A stretch of 64,000 bases of DNA, taken from NCBI GenBank assembly GCA_022925895.1, contig JAKSYS010000334.1:1-64000 (forward strand). Reading direction: 5' to 3'. The DNA comes from Fragilaria crotonensis (Eukaryota > Bacillariophyta > Fragilariophyceae > Fragilariales > Fragilariaceae). Position numbers and translations under genes: made by a program. Numbering within the stretch: the stretch's first letter is position 1; each line of letters opens with the position of its first letter. Shown in pieces: positions 43,481-56,056 of the stretch. The notes under the pieces are model-generated. The model was not told the DNA's origin. It ran no database searches and saw nothing but the letters and a program-made list of their open reading frames with translations.

Positions 43481-46174
43481 ATGATGAGATTGAATCTCAA
43501 GAAGGGCGGCAGCAAGAAGAAGGTACGAGAAGCTTGATGTCTTTCATCGAGTGTTATTGTAGTTGTCAAACTGTAGTTTTTGTCGTCTTGATTCCGTATT
43601 CCTTCATTTGTGTTGCCACTCGGATTCCCTGGTGCCGTTTTATAGCGCGTGTTCTTGCAGTTGGAAGTGGTATACTCCGATCATATCTTCTACAGTCCTG
43701 TATAAAGCGGGTCACCGTTGATACAATTTTGACTTCTCGAATATGTTTTCCCTCCGGAAGGTAGCGTATGTGTTTCTTCGCCGAGGTGGAGAAATCAAGT
43801 GACACGACCAAAATTACATTAAGTAAAAGACTTTGCGACCCCGAATACATGTACCACTCGGAAATGGGAAATCAATTCCTTCGGTTGTGGATTGCTGTTT
43901 ATAATATTGGGGCTTGCTCGGTCAGGCGAGAAGGGGGACTTTGAAGGTGTTCTTTGCCTTAGAATGGCGTCAAAGTACGGGGAAGTCGAGGAGGCTCCAT
44001 GCAGTGATGGATCACCGATATCATCGTTCAGTTTTCCATCCTTGGGAGCTTGGACACCAAGGGATTCTTCACCGGAGAGTGTAGTTGATGACAGCCTCGA
44101 AGGATCTCCGTCTGGTATAGATACGACACTTTCCTGGTTGGAATGCACACCGTCAGAGCATTCTGATGACCAAATCTACAGGTGCATCACCTCCAGCCTT
44201 GACTGTACTTCTGACTCTCAGTTATCGTATCGACTACCGGGAGAAGAAATAAAGGTCGTTCCAGATGAGTTGCATGAAGCATACTCGCGAGGCACTTTTC
44301 ACTCCCTCTTTTGGAAGCTCGTCGCTCCCGAGGAACAACAGACATCTCCGGAATGGAATGGACATCGACCGTTGGACCCCGCATATCCCGTCCCGTCGCA
44401 TCCACGACGGCTTTCTCGACGACCCTTCGCTTCGAAGACATCCCTCAGATCGTCGCCAGCAGAAATACCCGTATTATCTCATGCGATTCAGGCTCTCCCC
44501 GAGAGTAACAACGTTGAAATTGTTCTTCTCCTGGTGTGTACACCGAATACTGATCTTCGGTTGAATAGAGCCATATCCTTTGTGGCTGGTTTTCGATATC
44601 CGTTCAGAATGTTCCGATCAGCTGTATCTCACTTCTGTTTCCTTTCTTTGTTACAATAGGAAGATCAACCACCGCCGGCACCTGCAGCAGCCCCGAAGCC
44701 AGTACCTCGGGGCATGCGTCGTCCTCCGGCTGCTGCACCTAGTGTGCCAGTTCCAGCTGTGCCGGCTCCCCAGGTTCCGCTAAAGGCGCCCGCACAAGTT
44801 CAGCCGGCCGCGCGTCCACCTGTGAACCGAATGTCGTCGGCGGCTGAAGATCCGGAGAAGGTTATGGTCCAGGTACCTGGGGCCGACCGTGCTGCGTTGA
44901 GGGAGCTTGCTGCCCTCCGCGATGCCCCGCCTGCGAAGCGCGAAGAGCTCTTCATTCAAAAGCTGAAGCTGTGCTCAGTCATCTTTTCGTTCGACGATCC
45001 AACCTCCACTGCCGATAAGAGAGGCAAGGACATGAAGCGGCAGACGCTTCTAGAGCTGGTGGATTACGTTAACACCCCAGCTGGTCAGAAGATCTTCACG
45101 GAAAGTGTCATGGGCGATCTTATGGCTTGTATCTCGGCAAATGTCTGTCGCGCGTTGCCCCCAGCAACTGATGACTTTGATCCAGAAGAAGATGAACCCG
45201 TTCTCGAGCCAGCATGGCCTCACTTGCAAGTCGCTTATGAGTTCTTCCTTCGATTCATTGTGTCGTCCGAGGTTAACGCGAAAGCTGCCAAGAAGTATGT
45301 CGACCAGAAATTCTGCCTCCAGCTTGTGGAGTTGTTTGACTCGGAAGATCCTCGTGAGCGCGACTACCTGAAAACTATTCTTCATCGTATCTACGGAAAG
45401 TTTATGTCACATCGTTCTTTTATCCGAAGAGCGATCTCAAATGTTTTCTATCGCTTTGTTTACGAGACCGAACGCCACAACGGCATCGGCGAACTGTTGG
45501 AAATTCTTGGATCCATTATCAACGGATTCGCCATTCCGCTCAAAAAGGAGCATCTTCAATTCTTAGTGCGGGCTCTTATTCCACTTCACAAACCTAAATG
45601 CGTCGCGCTCTATCATCAACAACTATCCTACTGCATTATCCAATACGTCGAAAAGGATGCTGACACAGCAACTCCAATCTTGAACGGATTCTTTAAGTGC
45701 TGGCCTTGGAGTTGCAGCAACAAGCAAGTTATGTTCCTGAACGAGCTGGAAGAAATTCTTGAACTTCTCGGAGCTGATCAGCTGGCTCAAGTGAGCACAA
45801 TGCTCTTCACAAACTTGGCTCGTTGTTTGGATTGTGACCACTTCCAAGTGGTGGAGCGCGCGCTCTTCTTGTGGAACAACGAACATCTTGTCAATTCCGG
45901 ATGCTTGTCCCGGCTGCACGCTCAGACTGTCCTTCCGATCATCTATGGTCCTCTTTACAAGAACTCTTCAGGCCACTGGAATGCCACTGTTGAGGGATTG
46001 GCTCAAAACGTTTTGAAGATGTACATGGAGTATGACTTGGTCTTATACGACAAGTGCACTGCAGCTTACTTTCGGGAAGAAGAGGAGGCGAAGCGCAAGT
46101 TGGAGGCAATTTCCGAAAAGTGGGCCTCCATCGAAAAGTTGGCGGTTGCTCACAAGGCGCTTATCGCGAAGTAA
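43481..46174 (+). CDS. PP2A regulatory subunit B56 (B')
   Basis: Two exons fit. Exon 1 (43481-43522) encodes the basic peptide MMRLNLKKGGSKKK. Intron 43523-44659 (GTACGA..ACAATAG) is 1137 bp. Exon 2 (44660-46174) begins EDQPPPAPAAAPKP. The product is 518 aa. B56 subunits form a HEAT-like helical solenoid that binds the PP2A scaffold and catalytic subunits and picks substrates. Diagnostic blocks: KLKLCSVIFSFDDPTSTADK, WPHLQVAYEFFLRFIVSSEV, DPRERDYLKTILHRIYGKFM, RSFIRRAISNVFYRFVYETE, HNGIGELLEILGSIINGFAI and PLYKNSSGHWNATVEGLAQN. The Pro/Ala-rich N-terminus is poorly conserved in the family. Exon 1 is inferred from the splice signals and phase; an unspliced start at 44714 (MRRPPAAAPS) is the alternative. 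Confidence 0.9.
43892..44659 (+). other. Open reading frame inside the first PP2A B56 intron
   Basis: A 255-codon frame lies wholly in the 1.1-kb intron and stops exactly at the splice acceptor TAG. From an internal ATG (about 43964, MASKYGEVEEAPCSDG) it encodes an acidic Ser/Asp/Pro-rich segment (SFPSLGAWTPRDSSPESVVD) with no family I recognise. It could be an alternative first exon, a nested gene or chance. No splice donor near its end is compelling. Confidence 0.25.
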
Positions 46175-46507
46175 ACACAGCGTGTGGCCTTAGCACTGCT
46201 CATAGTACATACATACACCAACCTAGTAGGTAACTTGTTTAAAGGCCGCGAAGATAGAGAAGCGCAGCGTTGAAAGTGGATCAGGCAAGTCAATCTACAC
46301 TTGGGGACGAGTTGTATCGTTTGATAAAATAGCGAGAAGTGCTCTGACACTCAGTCAGATATCAAAAACCAAGTCCAGAGTACCTGGTCGAGCACATGCG
46401 CTACATGTTGTATTTGTAGGCTGTCAGGTTTAGCTCCAATGAATACAGCACGGAACCGATTGGAAAGCGATATTGCGTTGGTCACAATTGTCAGTCAGGC
46501 AGCCTGC
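46175..46507. other. Intergenic region between convergent PP2A B56 and sulfotransferase genes
   Basis: 333 bp, no gene. It should hold both 3' UTR ends. Nothing else stands out. Confidence 0.4.
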
Positions 46508-47862
46508 TCAGTTGCGAGTGGCAAGGAGTGTGGCCAAACCGTGTTCGCCTCGAAACCGCGCTAGGCACCTCAAGTCACACCCTTCCCCCCAAACGACGCA
46601 GGTTCTCTCGTTTTCTTCCGCATACGACCCTCCAGGAGAACAAGGTCCACGCACTTTCCCTTGACAAAAGGATTCCGCTATTTTCTTGGCCTCAAGGAAG
46701 ATATCCAGTTCCTTCTGTACGCGCTCCTTGCCTATCGCTGCAATGGTGTTGTCCAACGACTTGTAAACTGCTTGGTAAAGCAAGGTATCAATCGCGTTGG
46801 AATCCTTCCATTCCTTTGATTCAAAAAAGTCTTGCATACCAGGGGTCAAAAACATGGGCACCAAGTAGACACAGGGCCTTCCCTTCGAGGCATCTCCATT
46901 TGAAAACGAACCAGACTCTCGAGCTTTGATGTAGAGAATGTCATAGAAATCAAGATTAAACAGTATTTTCCACACCACAAGGCTTTCGTCCATTCTCTCG
47001 GTTACGGCAATGAAATCGTAGTCAGCTGCATGCAGAGAGATGCGATTCGAGGCAACAGTGTGAGGCAGTGGACGAAGCATGCCAGATGTTTTTCATAACG
47101 CTAGAATCAAAACTCACCCAAAACATCTAGCACCATCTTCGTGGCGTTCGCGTTGCGACCATCCAAACGTCCGTCGGATCTAGTCATCAAGTTCTGCATC
47201 AAATCATTGCGATTGTACGGACGTCGCATGATCATTTGAAAGTGCGCATCGGTTGGTACTTGTTGTCCAACCGAGACATCGAAATGGAAATAGCGAGAAA
47301 TAGCCTTCAGTGTTGGATCACGAACAACCGAAAGCAGGTATGATCGATCTCGTTGGCGGTGTACAAAGTCAAGTTTTCGACTCGCTCCGTGCATAGCACG
47401 ATACTTGCACCAACGGACGGGCGCGTCCTCTGAGAATATTGAGGCACGTGCATACGAAAGTCGCAAGATAATGGATGTCAAGGACGTGGATCCCGTCTTG
47501 ACGGGCCTTTGAAATAAGAGACCTTCGTGTGCTGGTGTCGTCAGCATGTGTGTTGGCTCACCAGGTAAGCAGGGAAAGTCATGCGGATAAGGTTTCCAGG
47601 TGGTCGACGGGCCTGTATAATCGGTCATGTTGACATAGGACCTTGGCTTCTTTTTGAACGTTCTATTTCCGCCTTGCATGGCAGCAACCTCGGCGCGATG
47701 ATCATGATAGCCGTTGGACGATGTCCTACCTCCAAACTGAAATGTCGTTAAAGCATTTTGGCTTTGCAAAGTGTAATTGTGACGGAGGGAAATGACGAAT
47801 GTTGCGACAACCCATGTGATAAGAGCAGTCGTGACCACAAGCAAGAGACTTGAAGATCCCAT
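46508..47862 (-). CDS. Membrane-anchored sulfotransferase
   Basis: Two exons: 47862-47118 and 47025-46508, with an intron 47117-47026 (GTGAGT..TGCAG, phase 1). The product is 420 aa. The N-terminus is a type II anchor (residues 5-25, SLLLVVTTALITWVVATFVI), placing the enzyme in the Golgi. The PAPS 5'-phosphosulfate loop is LLFQRPVKTGSTSL (Lys122) and the 3'-phosphate site is VVRDPTLKAISRYFHF (Arg181, Ser189). After the intron comes YDFIAVTERMDESLVVWK, a block conserved in Gal-3-O- and related carbohydrate sulfotransferases. It should transfer sulfate from PAPS to a glycan; acceptor unknown. The last 60 residues include a Cys-rich stretch of unknown role. Confidence 0.8.
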
Positions 47863-48650
47863 GGCGAGGCGAACATCGAGAGCTGTCTCTCAAATTGGGA
47901 TGGCATCAGTGGGTTACTTGAAAGTTAGGACATAATCGGAGGGAAGACAGAGCCAACAAGGCGGAACTTTCAACACAGAGAGGTTATAAAGTATTCTTCA
48001 AGTATAAATATATATAATAAATACACCCATTCATGACAAGCATCAAATCGAACGCCACTCTCAACTCTCAACGATTCGGAGCTCGGAGTCCTACTTGTAC
48101 CGTACATAGTACTTGTACTACCTGGTACAAATACTGTAGCCAGTAGCCCGTTACCAGTTGCCCTACTCCAATATCTACTCGGAGTATGCCCTCTATACTC
48201 TAGTATGACATACCCTCGATACAGGTACAAGTACCTAATACTGCTATACGACTCCATACTCCATACACGCAATACAGAGCGAGGTTAACATAGAAATGTG
48301 GTCCCTGCAATTGTAGTAACTTAAGACTGCGATTTCAATATGGTTGATTGCTGGATGCAAGAAATGCTGCCAACACTCCAAAACATGCACAGTGCCTTCA
48401 ATCCATCTGCCAAAAATGATGGAGAACTTGTCAGGTGGTTTGTGTTTGATGGAGGCCTGCATCTCGTTACACAGGGCAACGATGCCCTTTCAACGCAAGA
48501 ATTTCCATTGTGATGGGCATGTACCGACGCATTCTACAAGACCAACTCTACTCTGAACTCTAAAGACCTCACAAACTAATGTTTAATTTAGCTCAATAAC
48601 AAGAGCGATCTAAAACATGGCGCAATGTGTTTTGGGAGCCACCCTCCGAA
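47863..48650. promoter_or_regulatory. Upstream region of the sulfotransferase gene and 3' flank of LDH, with a GTAC-rich island
   Basis: 788 bp without a gene, between two genes on the minus strand. From about 48070 to 48260 it is dense in GTAC and AGTAC (TACTTGTACCGTACATAGTA). The sulfotransferase promoter lies in the left part. Confidence 0.45.
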
Positions 48651-49835
48651 CTAGATTTGGTCCCAGACCCCTTTCTGAACGTCCCACACAGTCTCTGCCG
48701 ACTTCAAAAATCCGTCTACTTCATACGGCGAGAGAGGCATATCAATAATGCGACGGATACCATAGGCTCCAACAGAACAAGGGATTGATAGAAACACATC
48801 TTCCGTAATGCCATGGAGGCCTCTTACACAAGTCGACAGCGGCATGATTTGATGTGTATCTTCCAACACTGCGTTACCAATATAGGCACCCGTCAAACCA
48901 ACTGCCCAATTGGTGCAACCCTTCTTGGCGATAACGTCCCCAGCCGCTTCAATAATCTCACGATGCATGTTGTTCAACATGGCACCTGGTTCTTCATCAG
49001 GCTGAATCATGGGGACACCTCCAATACGAACTGACGACCAGACAGCAACACTGGAATCTCCGTGTTCACCAATGACATAGCCAGACACAGACTGAGCGTC
49101 CATGTTAAGACCCTTTGCGAGAAGCGATCGAAGACGACTGGAATCTAAGCACGTTCCAGATCCAAAAATGCGACCCGGGGGGAATGATGGCCCGGCAATC
49201 TTGGCTGCCACAGCAGTCATGATATCGCAAGGATTGGAGACAATGCAAATGGCAGCATTCGGAGAGTGTTCCACCACACGAGGGATTATGGATTGCATGA
49301 TTTTCACATTACGTTCAATAAGGGCTAGGCGAGATTCACCCTTTGTTTGCGCGACGCCGGCAGTTACAATCACCAAATGAGATTTTGCGCTGACATGATA
49401 GTCAGTATCGGCAAGGATGCGAACATTTTGATGAAAGGCAGAACCCTGAGCCAAATCCCTTGCTTCTCCGTCGAGCTTGGCTGCGTTCATGTCCACAAGA
49501 GCAATCGTACCCGCAGTGACTTGGTTGAGCATTGCGTACTAGACAAATGTGAGGAAAGATGACAAGCGCATCGGAGAAGTACTTTATCAGAATCTGACAC
49601 TCACCGCAATCGCCATACCAACTTGACCACATCCAACAACAGTCACCTTTTTATGCTCGTGCCCAGTACCCTCGACGTCAATCGGAACGAGTGGGAGACC
49701 CGAAGTGAATGGCTGAGGTTCCCTAGAGTGAAGCAATCGAAGCGACGTCAGATGATCCATGTAGCTTGTGCTGCTAAACGCAGCTCGGATCGTCTTGGGA
49801 GCCACACGCCGGATCATCAATGAAGCAAAAACCAT
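48651..49835 (-). CDS. L-lactate dehydrogenase with mitochondrial-type presequence
   Basis: Two exons: 49835-49605 and 49538-48651, with an intron 49604-49539 (GTGAGT..TCTAG, 66 bp, phase 0). The product is 372 aa and interconverts pyruvate and L-lactate with NAD(H). The start at 49835 gives a basic, Ser/Ala-rich leader (MVFASLMIRRVAPKTIRAAF) like a mitochondrial presequence; an in-frame ATG at 50045 would add 70 unlikely residues. The Rossmann loop is VVGCGQVGMAIA. GVAQTKGESRL places Gln at the specificity position (141) and Arg147 in the mobile loop, so it is LDH and not malate dehydrogenase (Arg there). NPCDIMT, GTCLDSSRLRSLLA and GEHGDSSVAVWSSV (catalytic His236) complete the site. Its upstream region now carries a copia insertion. 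Confidence 0.9.
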
Positions 49836-50155
49836 CTTCGTTATCGAAATGATTAATAGCGTTTGCGGTTTGTTTGAACTGCGAATGGTTGTGCCAAGGT
49901 TGGTTGTCGCTGGTTTTGCTTCAGCCACCCGACCTTCAAATTCTTTCATGTGCGCGTTGTCGAGGCACGAAAGGATTCGGACATTCGGACTGTTCTGATC
50001 GGACCGTTCCGAATCTTTGCTTATCAGCGTGTCGTTGTCCTTCAAAATGTCTCACCGTACTGTACTATCGTTGATGAACGGGCGTAAACTCGCCGGTCTG
50101 TGCACCTATACCATTGGATATTGGATCAGTAGTGAAAGTTAAAAACAACACCGGG
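49836..50155. promoter_or_regulatory. LDH-side half of the divergent LDH/TAF8 promoter
   Basis: 320 bp between the LDH start and the copia left LTR. Before the insertion, LDH and the TAF8-like gene would have been divergent with their ATGs about 420 bp apart, so this segment should hold the LDH core promoter. Confidence 0.5.
50150..50155. repeat. Target-site duplication of the copia element, left
   Basis: ACCGGG immediately outside the left LTR, repeated at 56518-56523. The usual copia length is 5 bp; one base may be chance. Confidence 0.8.
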
Positions 50156-50614
50156 TGTTGAGAATCCCAGATATCTCCTGCCTCGTACGCACGTACTAAC
50201 TCTACCTTACTGTAGATAAACTGACAATACTACCGACTCTAAATTCCGGTTCCAAATATTGTAACTACTTTAGTTACTTCCTTGTCTCAGATCAGTCCTG
50301 CCAACCTTCCCAGACAGGGATCTCTTGTCTTGGTTGGAGATGATCTTAACTCCTCTTTTAACTCTCCTTTCTCTCTTACTTACAGTCGTCCAATCGCCAT
50401 CTACATCATCAAACAATTGTAGTTTCTTGTCGGGCGATTTACTGTCGTTCGGATACTGTAGATTCTGGATCGTGCGCGTTGCCAACGGAATGCCGTTCGT
50501 AGTTCCCGCGTACACACGACGGAAGCGGATTCCGGTGCTGGATGTCTGTCTGTTTGCACAGCCAGTACATCCTCACCGGTACTGTCGTTGGTTAGTAAAC
50601 GCTTATCCTCGACA
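50156..50614 (-). repeat. 3' LTR of the copia element
   Basis: 459 bp, TG...CA ends, matching 56057-56517. Its U3/R promoter activity, if any, could act on LDH 320 bp away. Confidence 0.93.
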
Positions 50615-53600
50615 TCCTCCCTCCAGCAATCTAGAGTTCCGTTTCTCATGTTCTGGGCGTGTTTGGTATGTAACTTGTCAGGGCAGTTCTTGTTCAGAAT
50701 GTCTGCGGCATTTTCTTCTGAACGAACAAATTGCACTTTCAAATATCCAGTGTCCTCTAGCTCTCGAATGAAATGTGCCCTCACATCAATGTGTTTTGTT
50801 CTTGCTCCGACATGTTGGTTCTTAACCAAATAAATCGCTCCCAGATTGTCTTCATAGATTTTTCCAATAAGTCTTTCTTCTGATGGGTTTCGCATGACCT
50901 CGTCAAGCATCATCATCATGAACTTGTTTTCACATGCGCCTTTCGCCAAACTAATATATTCCGCTTCTGTACTTGATAGAGTCACAACATGTTGGGTTTT
51001 CGATTCCCAATGTACTAGTGTTCCACCCAGTGTATGTAGACCGGACGATATGCTCTTTCTGTCGTCTATGTTCTTGGCATAGTCTGAGTCAACAATAGAT
51101 ATCGGTCTCAGCTCTTTTGGTCTCCTGTACACCAATCCTTCATATGGCTTCATCTTTATATGTCCGACCAATCGTTCTAGCGCTTTCCAATGCTCGTGTC
51201 CTGGATTAGATAAATGTTGTGCCAGTTCTCTTGCTGGATTGGCAATGTCTGGTGCCAATTTTGTCATCAGGTACATAATCTTACCGACCAATGACCTGTA
51301 TTCGGTCATCTTCACTGTATCGCCTTTGTTCTTTGTTAAATGCTGTCCCGGAAATCCCGGAGTAATCGCATCCTTTGCCGGTTTTCCTGCTGTCTCCTGA
51401 TATGCACTTACAATTTCTTCTTCCAGTTTGTTCATGCTAGCCACCACATAAATTTCTCCGTTGTCATCCTTCTTCCACTCGTACCAGACTCCTAAGTGTT
51501 TCTTCAACTGTCCAAGATCTGAGATGTTGAATCTCTTCTTCAATTCTGTCTTGAATTTTTCAATGTTTGTCTTATCACCAATAAGTGCCACGTCATCAAC
51601 ATGTACAACTGCAAGTAAAGTAGCATTTCCTGCTTTGTCCTTCCAGTAGTACAGACATGGATCAACTTCACTCTGTGACATTTTCATTTCTCCAGTCAGG
51701 TATTTGTATAACGTCTTCATGAATAGCCTTGGAACATCCACACCTCCATACATTGCCCTGGTGAGTCTGATACAATACTTTTGTCGTTCTCCTTCTGTGA
51801 TGAATCCCAGATCCACCATTCCTTCTGGCCATTCTGCATATACTGGTTTGTCACTTTCCAGTTCTGCGTTCAAGAATGCCGCTTCAATGTCGATCATTTC
51901 AACAGTCCATTTTTCATCTTGTCTGTACAGTGCCATAGCAATCGCTGTACGTACTGTTGTATCTGTTGCAACTGGGAAAATGACTCTGTGTAGTCCACTC
52001 CCGGCACCATGACATATCCTTTAAGCACAATCCGACTTTTGTACCGTTTGCTCCCATCTTGTTCTTCTTTGACTTTGAATATCCACTTCACTGGTATCGG
52101 TTTCCTGTTGTCAAGATTTTTCCTTGGGAATTTCTGCCACGCATCTCGCGACAAGAAATTATTGATCTCGGCTTTTGCCGATGGTACCCATTTGTCCTTT
52201 TCACGGCCTTCCACGGCTTGCTTAAATGTCTTAGGTTCTCCTGGGTCAGACGTAAGCATGGTATTGAATGCTGCTTGATCAATCCGTGCCCGACTTCTTG
52301 TTCGTGTCCCAGTGTCGTCTTCAATGACTGCGGGAGTTGCTCCCAGTCTCTTCATTTCTTTGTCAAGTTTCGTAGTTTTTGGTTCTTTTGCTTTTGGAGC
52401 ATTGACGATTTCATTGTCGTCTCTCATCTCAGTTTCTTCGCCAAATACAATGCTTTCTTCGTCATCAGATGAATCTGATACTCCTTTGGCTTCGCTTTCA
52501 TCGTCGCTGCTCGAATCATCTTCGTTGTTTTGAATTGTAGAGTTTTGTCGATTTGGTGAATTTTCGACTTCGTCACTCTTTGGTTCGTATCCTCATCATT
52601 AATCATATCCGAGTACTCCCGTTCGGTGTCATATGTTGGAATGTAATCGTCATTCATCCTCCCTGCTCCAGAAGCATCTAGGAGGTTGTCCCGTTCAAGT
52701 AGGGACGGCGTTTCATCGTCGTATTCGGGGATCAAATGGACGTTGTTTTCCGCTTGTTCTGCAGCTGCTGGAACGTCCTCATTTGAATGCGCTTCAGGAG
52801 TGTTACTTTCCTGTCCTTGGACAAGTTCGGGATCGAACATTTGTGCCATTGTCATGCGTATGTCGTTCGCATCGTGAGTAAAATCCGCCCAAGCGTACAC
52901 ATCACGCGTCTCCACAACTTTGTTAGTTAGGGGGTTATACATCCGATAAACGTCCCGCGAATGGTTTTCGGCATAGCCAATCATAACCATCTTCGTGCTC
53001 CTTTCCTTAAACTTCCCGATCATACCTTGTCGATTCGTCACATATCCAACGCGACCGAACTCAATCAAATTTGGATAAATGTTTACTGGTTTTCCGTAGA
53101 ATAACTCGTCAGGAGGGATAGAACTCCTTGTGTTTGAGATGGAGTTGCCAATAAGTGCAGCAGTCTTGGTTGCCTCTGCCCAAAGTTTGGACTGCATCGT
53201 CTTTGTCCAACCGGCAGACAACATCATTGCCAAAGCTCGTTTGGCATCTCGAGCAAACATTCGTTCCACGACTCCGTTGTGCTGGGGAGTATGTGGGGCA
53301 GTATACTCCAATACGATACCGTACTCCCTTCGCACATTTTCTTCAGATCAGCAATGTGTTCACCGGCGTTGTCGCACCGTATGAACTTAACCGTATAGTC
53401 CGCTGCGCGTAATTTGTCCAATAAGTCTTTTAAGACGTTCTTCAATTGACTCTTCCTAGCACCATAAAAGTCCCATGACTTGCGGGTTTTGTCATCAACA
53501 AGCTTAAACCAATAACGATTTCCTGCGGCTGTTTCACTGTACGGTCCGCTTGTATCCATGAATAAACGTTCCGCGGGTTTGTCTGCAGTAACAGTTGTGA

Positions 53601-56042
53601 CCTTTTTAGTCCGCTTTTGAGTAGCCTTTGCACGCGAGCATCCGTCACATGTCTTGATTTGTCCCACAGGTTCAATGTCCAACGTTTTCAACATTTCTCG
53701 AACCACTTTCTCAGTTGCATGCCCAAATTTGCGGTGGGCTTCATTGATGTCCATCTCTTTTCTCATTTTCTTCTTTGTTTCTGAACCTTTCTCATTACTT
53801 CCTTCAACATTGTTTACCTCTTTTCCTTCTTTAACGCGTGTTGCAAAGAAATAAAACATTCCATCAGTTCCTTTCTCAAAATTCAATACGTCTTCGTTCT
53901 CGTTTGTCAACCTTGCACCTGTCTTATCCGTCGCATAAGCGTTTCCATGATCTGTCAATCGTCCCACACTGATCAGATTCTTTGCAAAGTTCGGAACAAC
54001 CATTACATCTTTAAGAAACATTTTCTTGTTGGTTCCTCCCTGCATCAAAGTGAGGTCACCAATTGCAGTTGCTTGCATGGTAGCATTGTTGCCGACACGC
54101 ACAAATTGACCATTCATTGCGGTCCTTACGTTCGTCATCATCTTGGAGTTAGTAGCCACATGAGTTGTTGCACGGAATCCATCAACCAACTCTCTTTCTT
54201 GTCTCTTTCCTTACTTCTCCACTTGGGAAATTCAAGTTTAGTTTCACGCTGAGCTCTGAAAACCATGTACACTTGTTCTTCTTTTGCATATCGTGGTTTT
54301 GTTCCATATCTTTGTCCGAAATATCCAGTGCACCCATCTTTCCAGTACTTTCCATATCTTTTTCTTTTATGTCTTCAGCGTCTTTCTCCATGTCTTTAGT
54401 GTCATTCCTTTCTTTTCATTGGTCTCATTGACAATAATTTCTGTACCTCTTTCTACGCTTGTGCTGCATGTACTCCCAGAGTAAATATAAAATTCGCCAT
54501 TTACGACATTACCATACTGTCCGTGCTCCTCTGAGTACTCAGTTTGGTCTGTGTCTTCCTCTTCGTCGGTTTCATAAAACAAGCCTCTCTTCATTCGTGT
54601 CTGCTCTGTCTTCTCATTCTCATTAAACAAATCGGGGTCATTCTTCTTCTCGGGTTTCTTAACAATCTCTTCGACCTCTTCGTCATCACTTTCCGTTAAG
54701 TCAACCTCACTTGCAGTTAAGTCAATTACTTCAAACACTTCAACCTCCGAGTCTTCATTCTTTTCTTCTAATTCCGGATCATCATCATCTTCTTCTTCTT
54801 CTTCTTCGTTACTTGTCGCGCACATATCATACCAGGACATTCTCTGCTCCTTCTCCTTAATTTCGTCGATTTTGCGTCTCTTCGCAAACGAGTTATCTTC
54901 AACATCAACTTCTTCAATGCTTTTCTTAGGGCTTCCCTCAATGTCCGTTTCACTGTTTTTCTTACTCTCTTCTGTACTGACCTTGGTCTTATTTGCCTCT
55001 GCAATGTCTCCCAAGTTTTTCATCGCGACCTTGTTCATATCAACCGTTGCTTGGTCCTTTTTCAAACTGTCTTCATATACCGTCTTACCACGACCTGCAA
55101 TGGACATTCCGACAAACATACCATTTTCCGCAGTAGATCCACCTTCTTGCAATCTCTTGCCATGTGTCCCATGTCTCCGCACTTGAAACATTTTCCTGTG
55201 AACTTTTGCCTAAATTTGCGTTTTTATTCTCACCTGTACTGTTGCAGTCTCGAGCTTTGTGGCCTTGTTTGCCACATTTATTACACTTTCCTTTGAATGC
55301 CTTCCATCCACCCTTGCCAGAAACAGTGTTGAGCGCTAAATGCTTACCCTTTGTCTGTTCTGCAAACCTGTTTTTGTAGGGTTCAATGAACATTTCATAG
55401 TGAACATAAATTTCCGACACAAAATCATCATACGTGAAGTCGTTCGATCCGATCTTTCCATTTAGAGATGTGATGACTGATTCATAGCGTCTTTTTGGAA
55501 GTCTCGACAAAATAGTCGCCTGCATTTGCTCATCGCTCCTCTTGATTCCGTTCTCGCACTTCTCGACATCGCGATTCAAACGTTCCATTTCCAAAATCCA
55601 TATGTAAGGGTCATCAAAGTCATGTTTCATGAAGCATTTCTCCAATTTTGTCGTCGCCTTGACCAAATCCTTTGTCTTCTTTGAATCATACCTATTCTTC
55701 AAAGCTTGATACATCTTGAATGCGGTTTCCTGAGACTCAATAATCGCAAACGCATCGCCACGACAGGACATGATCAGAAAATGTTTTGCGTCTTCATCTT
55801 GCTTGACCAACAACTGTTCTTCTTCCGTCAAGTCTTCCTTGAAAGCAAACTCTTCCTTGATCTTCTCTTCCAACATTGCCTTCTTGAAACCTCTTGTAGC
55901 CGCAAAGACCTCCGCCTTCGTAAAGAACTCCCTCGGTTCAAGTCCGCCCTTCGAAGTATCCGTTCCATAAAATGGAATGACCTTGATAGTCTCCAGTGCC
56001 TTCTTACCTTCGCCGCTCATCTTGATTCACTTTCGAACTAAC

Positions 56043-56056
56043 CGTTTTTAAAAACG
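56043..56056. promoter_or_regulatory. Palindrome at the primer-binding position of the copia element
   Basis: CGTTTTTAAAAACG, a perfect 14-bp palindrome, directly abuts the 5' LTR where the primer-binding site normally lies. It does not resemble the initiator tRNA-Met complement used by many copia elements. Confidence 0.5.

Noticed and set aside
43471-43764. 97-codon frame around the PP2A B56 first exon
   Set aside because: It overlaps exon 1 in another phase and starts without ATG; the short exon joined to 44660 preserves phase and gives a plausible basic N-terminus.
48651-49835. Malate dehydrogenase
   Set aside because: The specificity position is Gln (GVAQTKGESR) where malate dehydrogenases have Arg, and GTCLDSSRLR is LDH-like.
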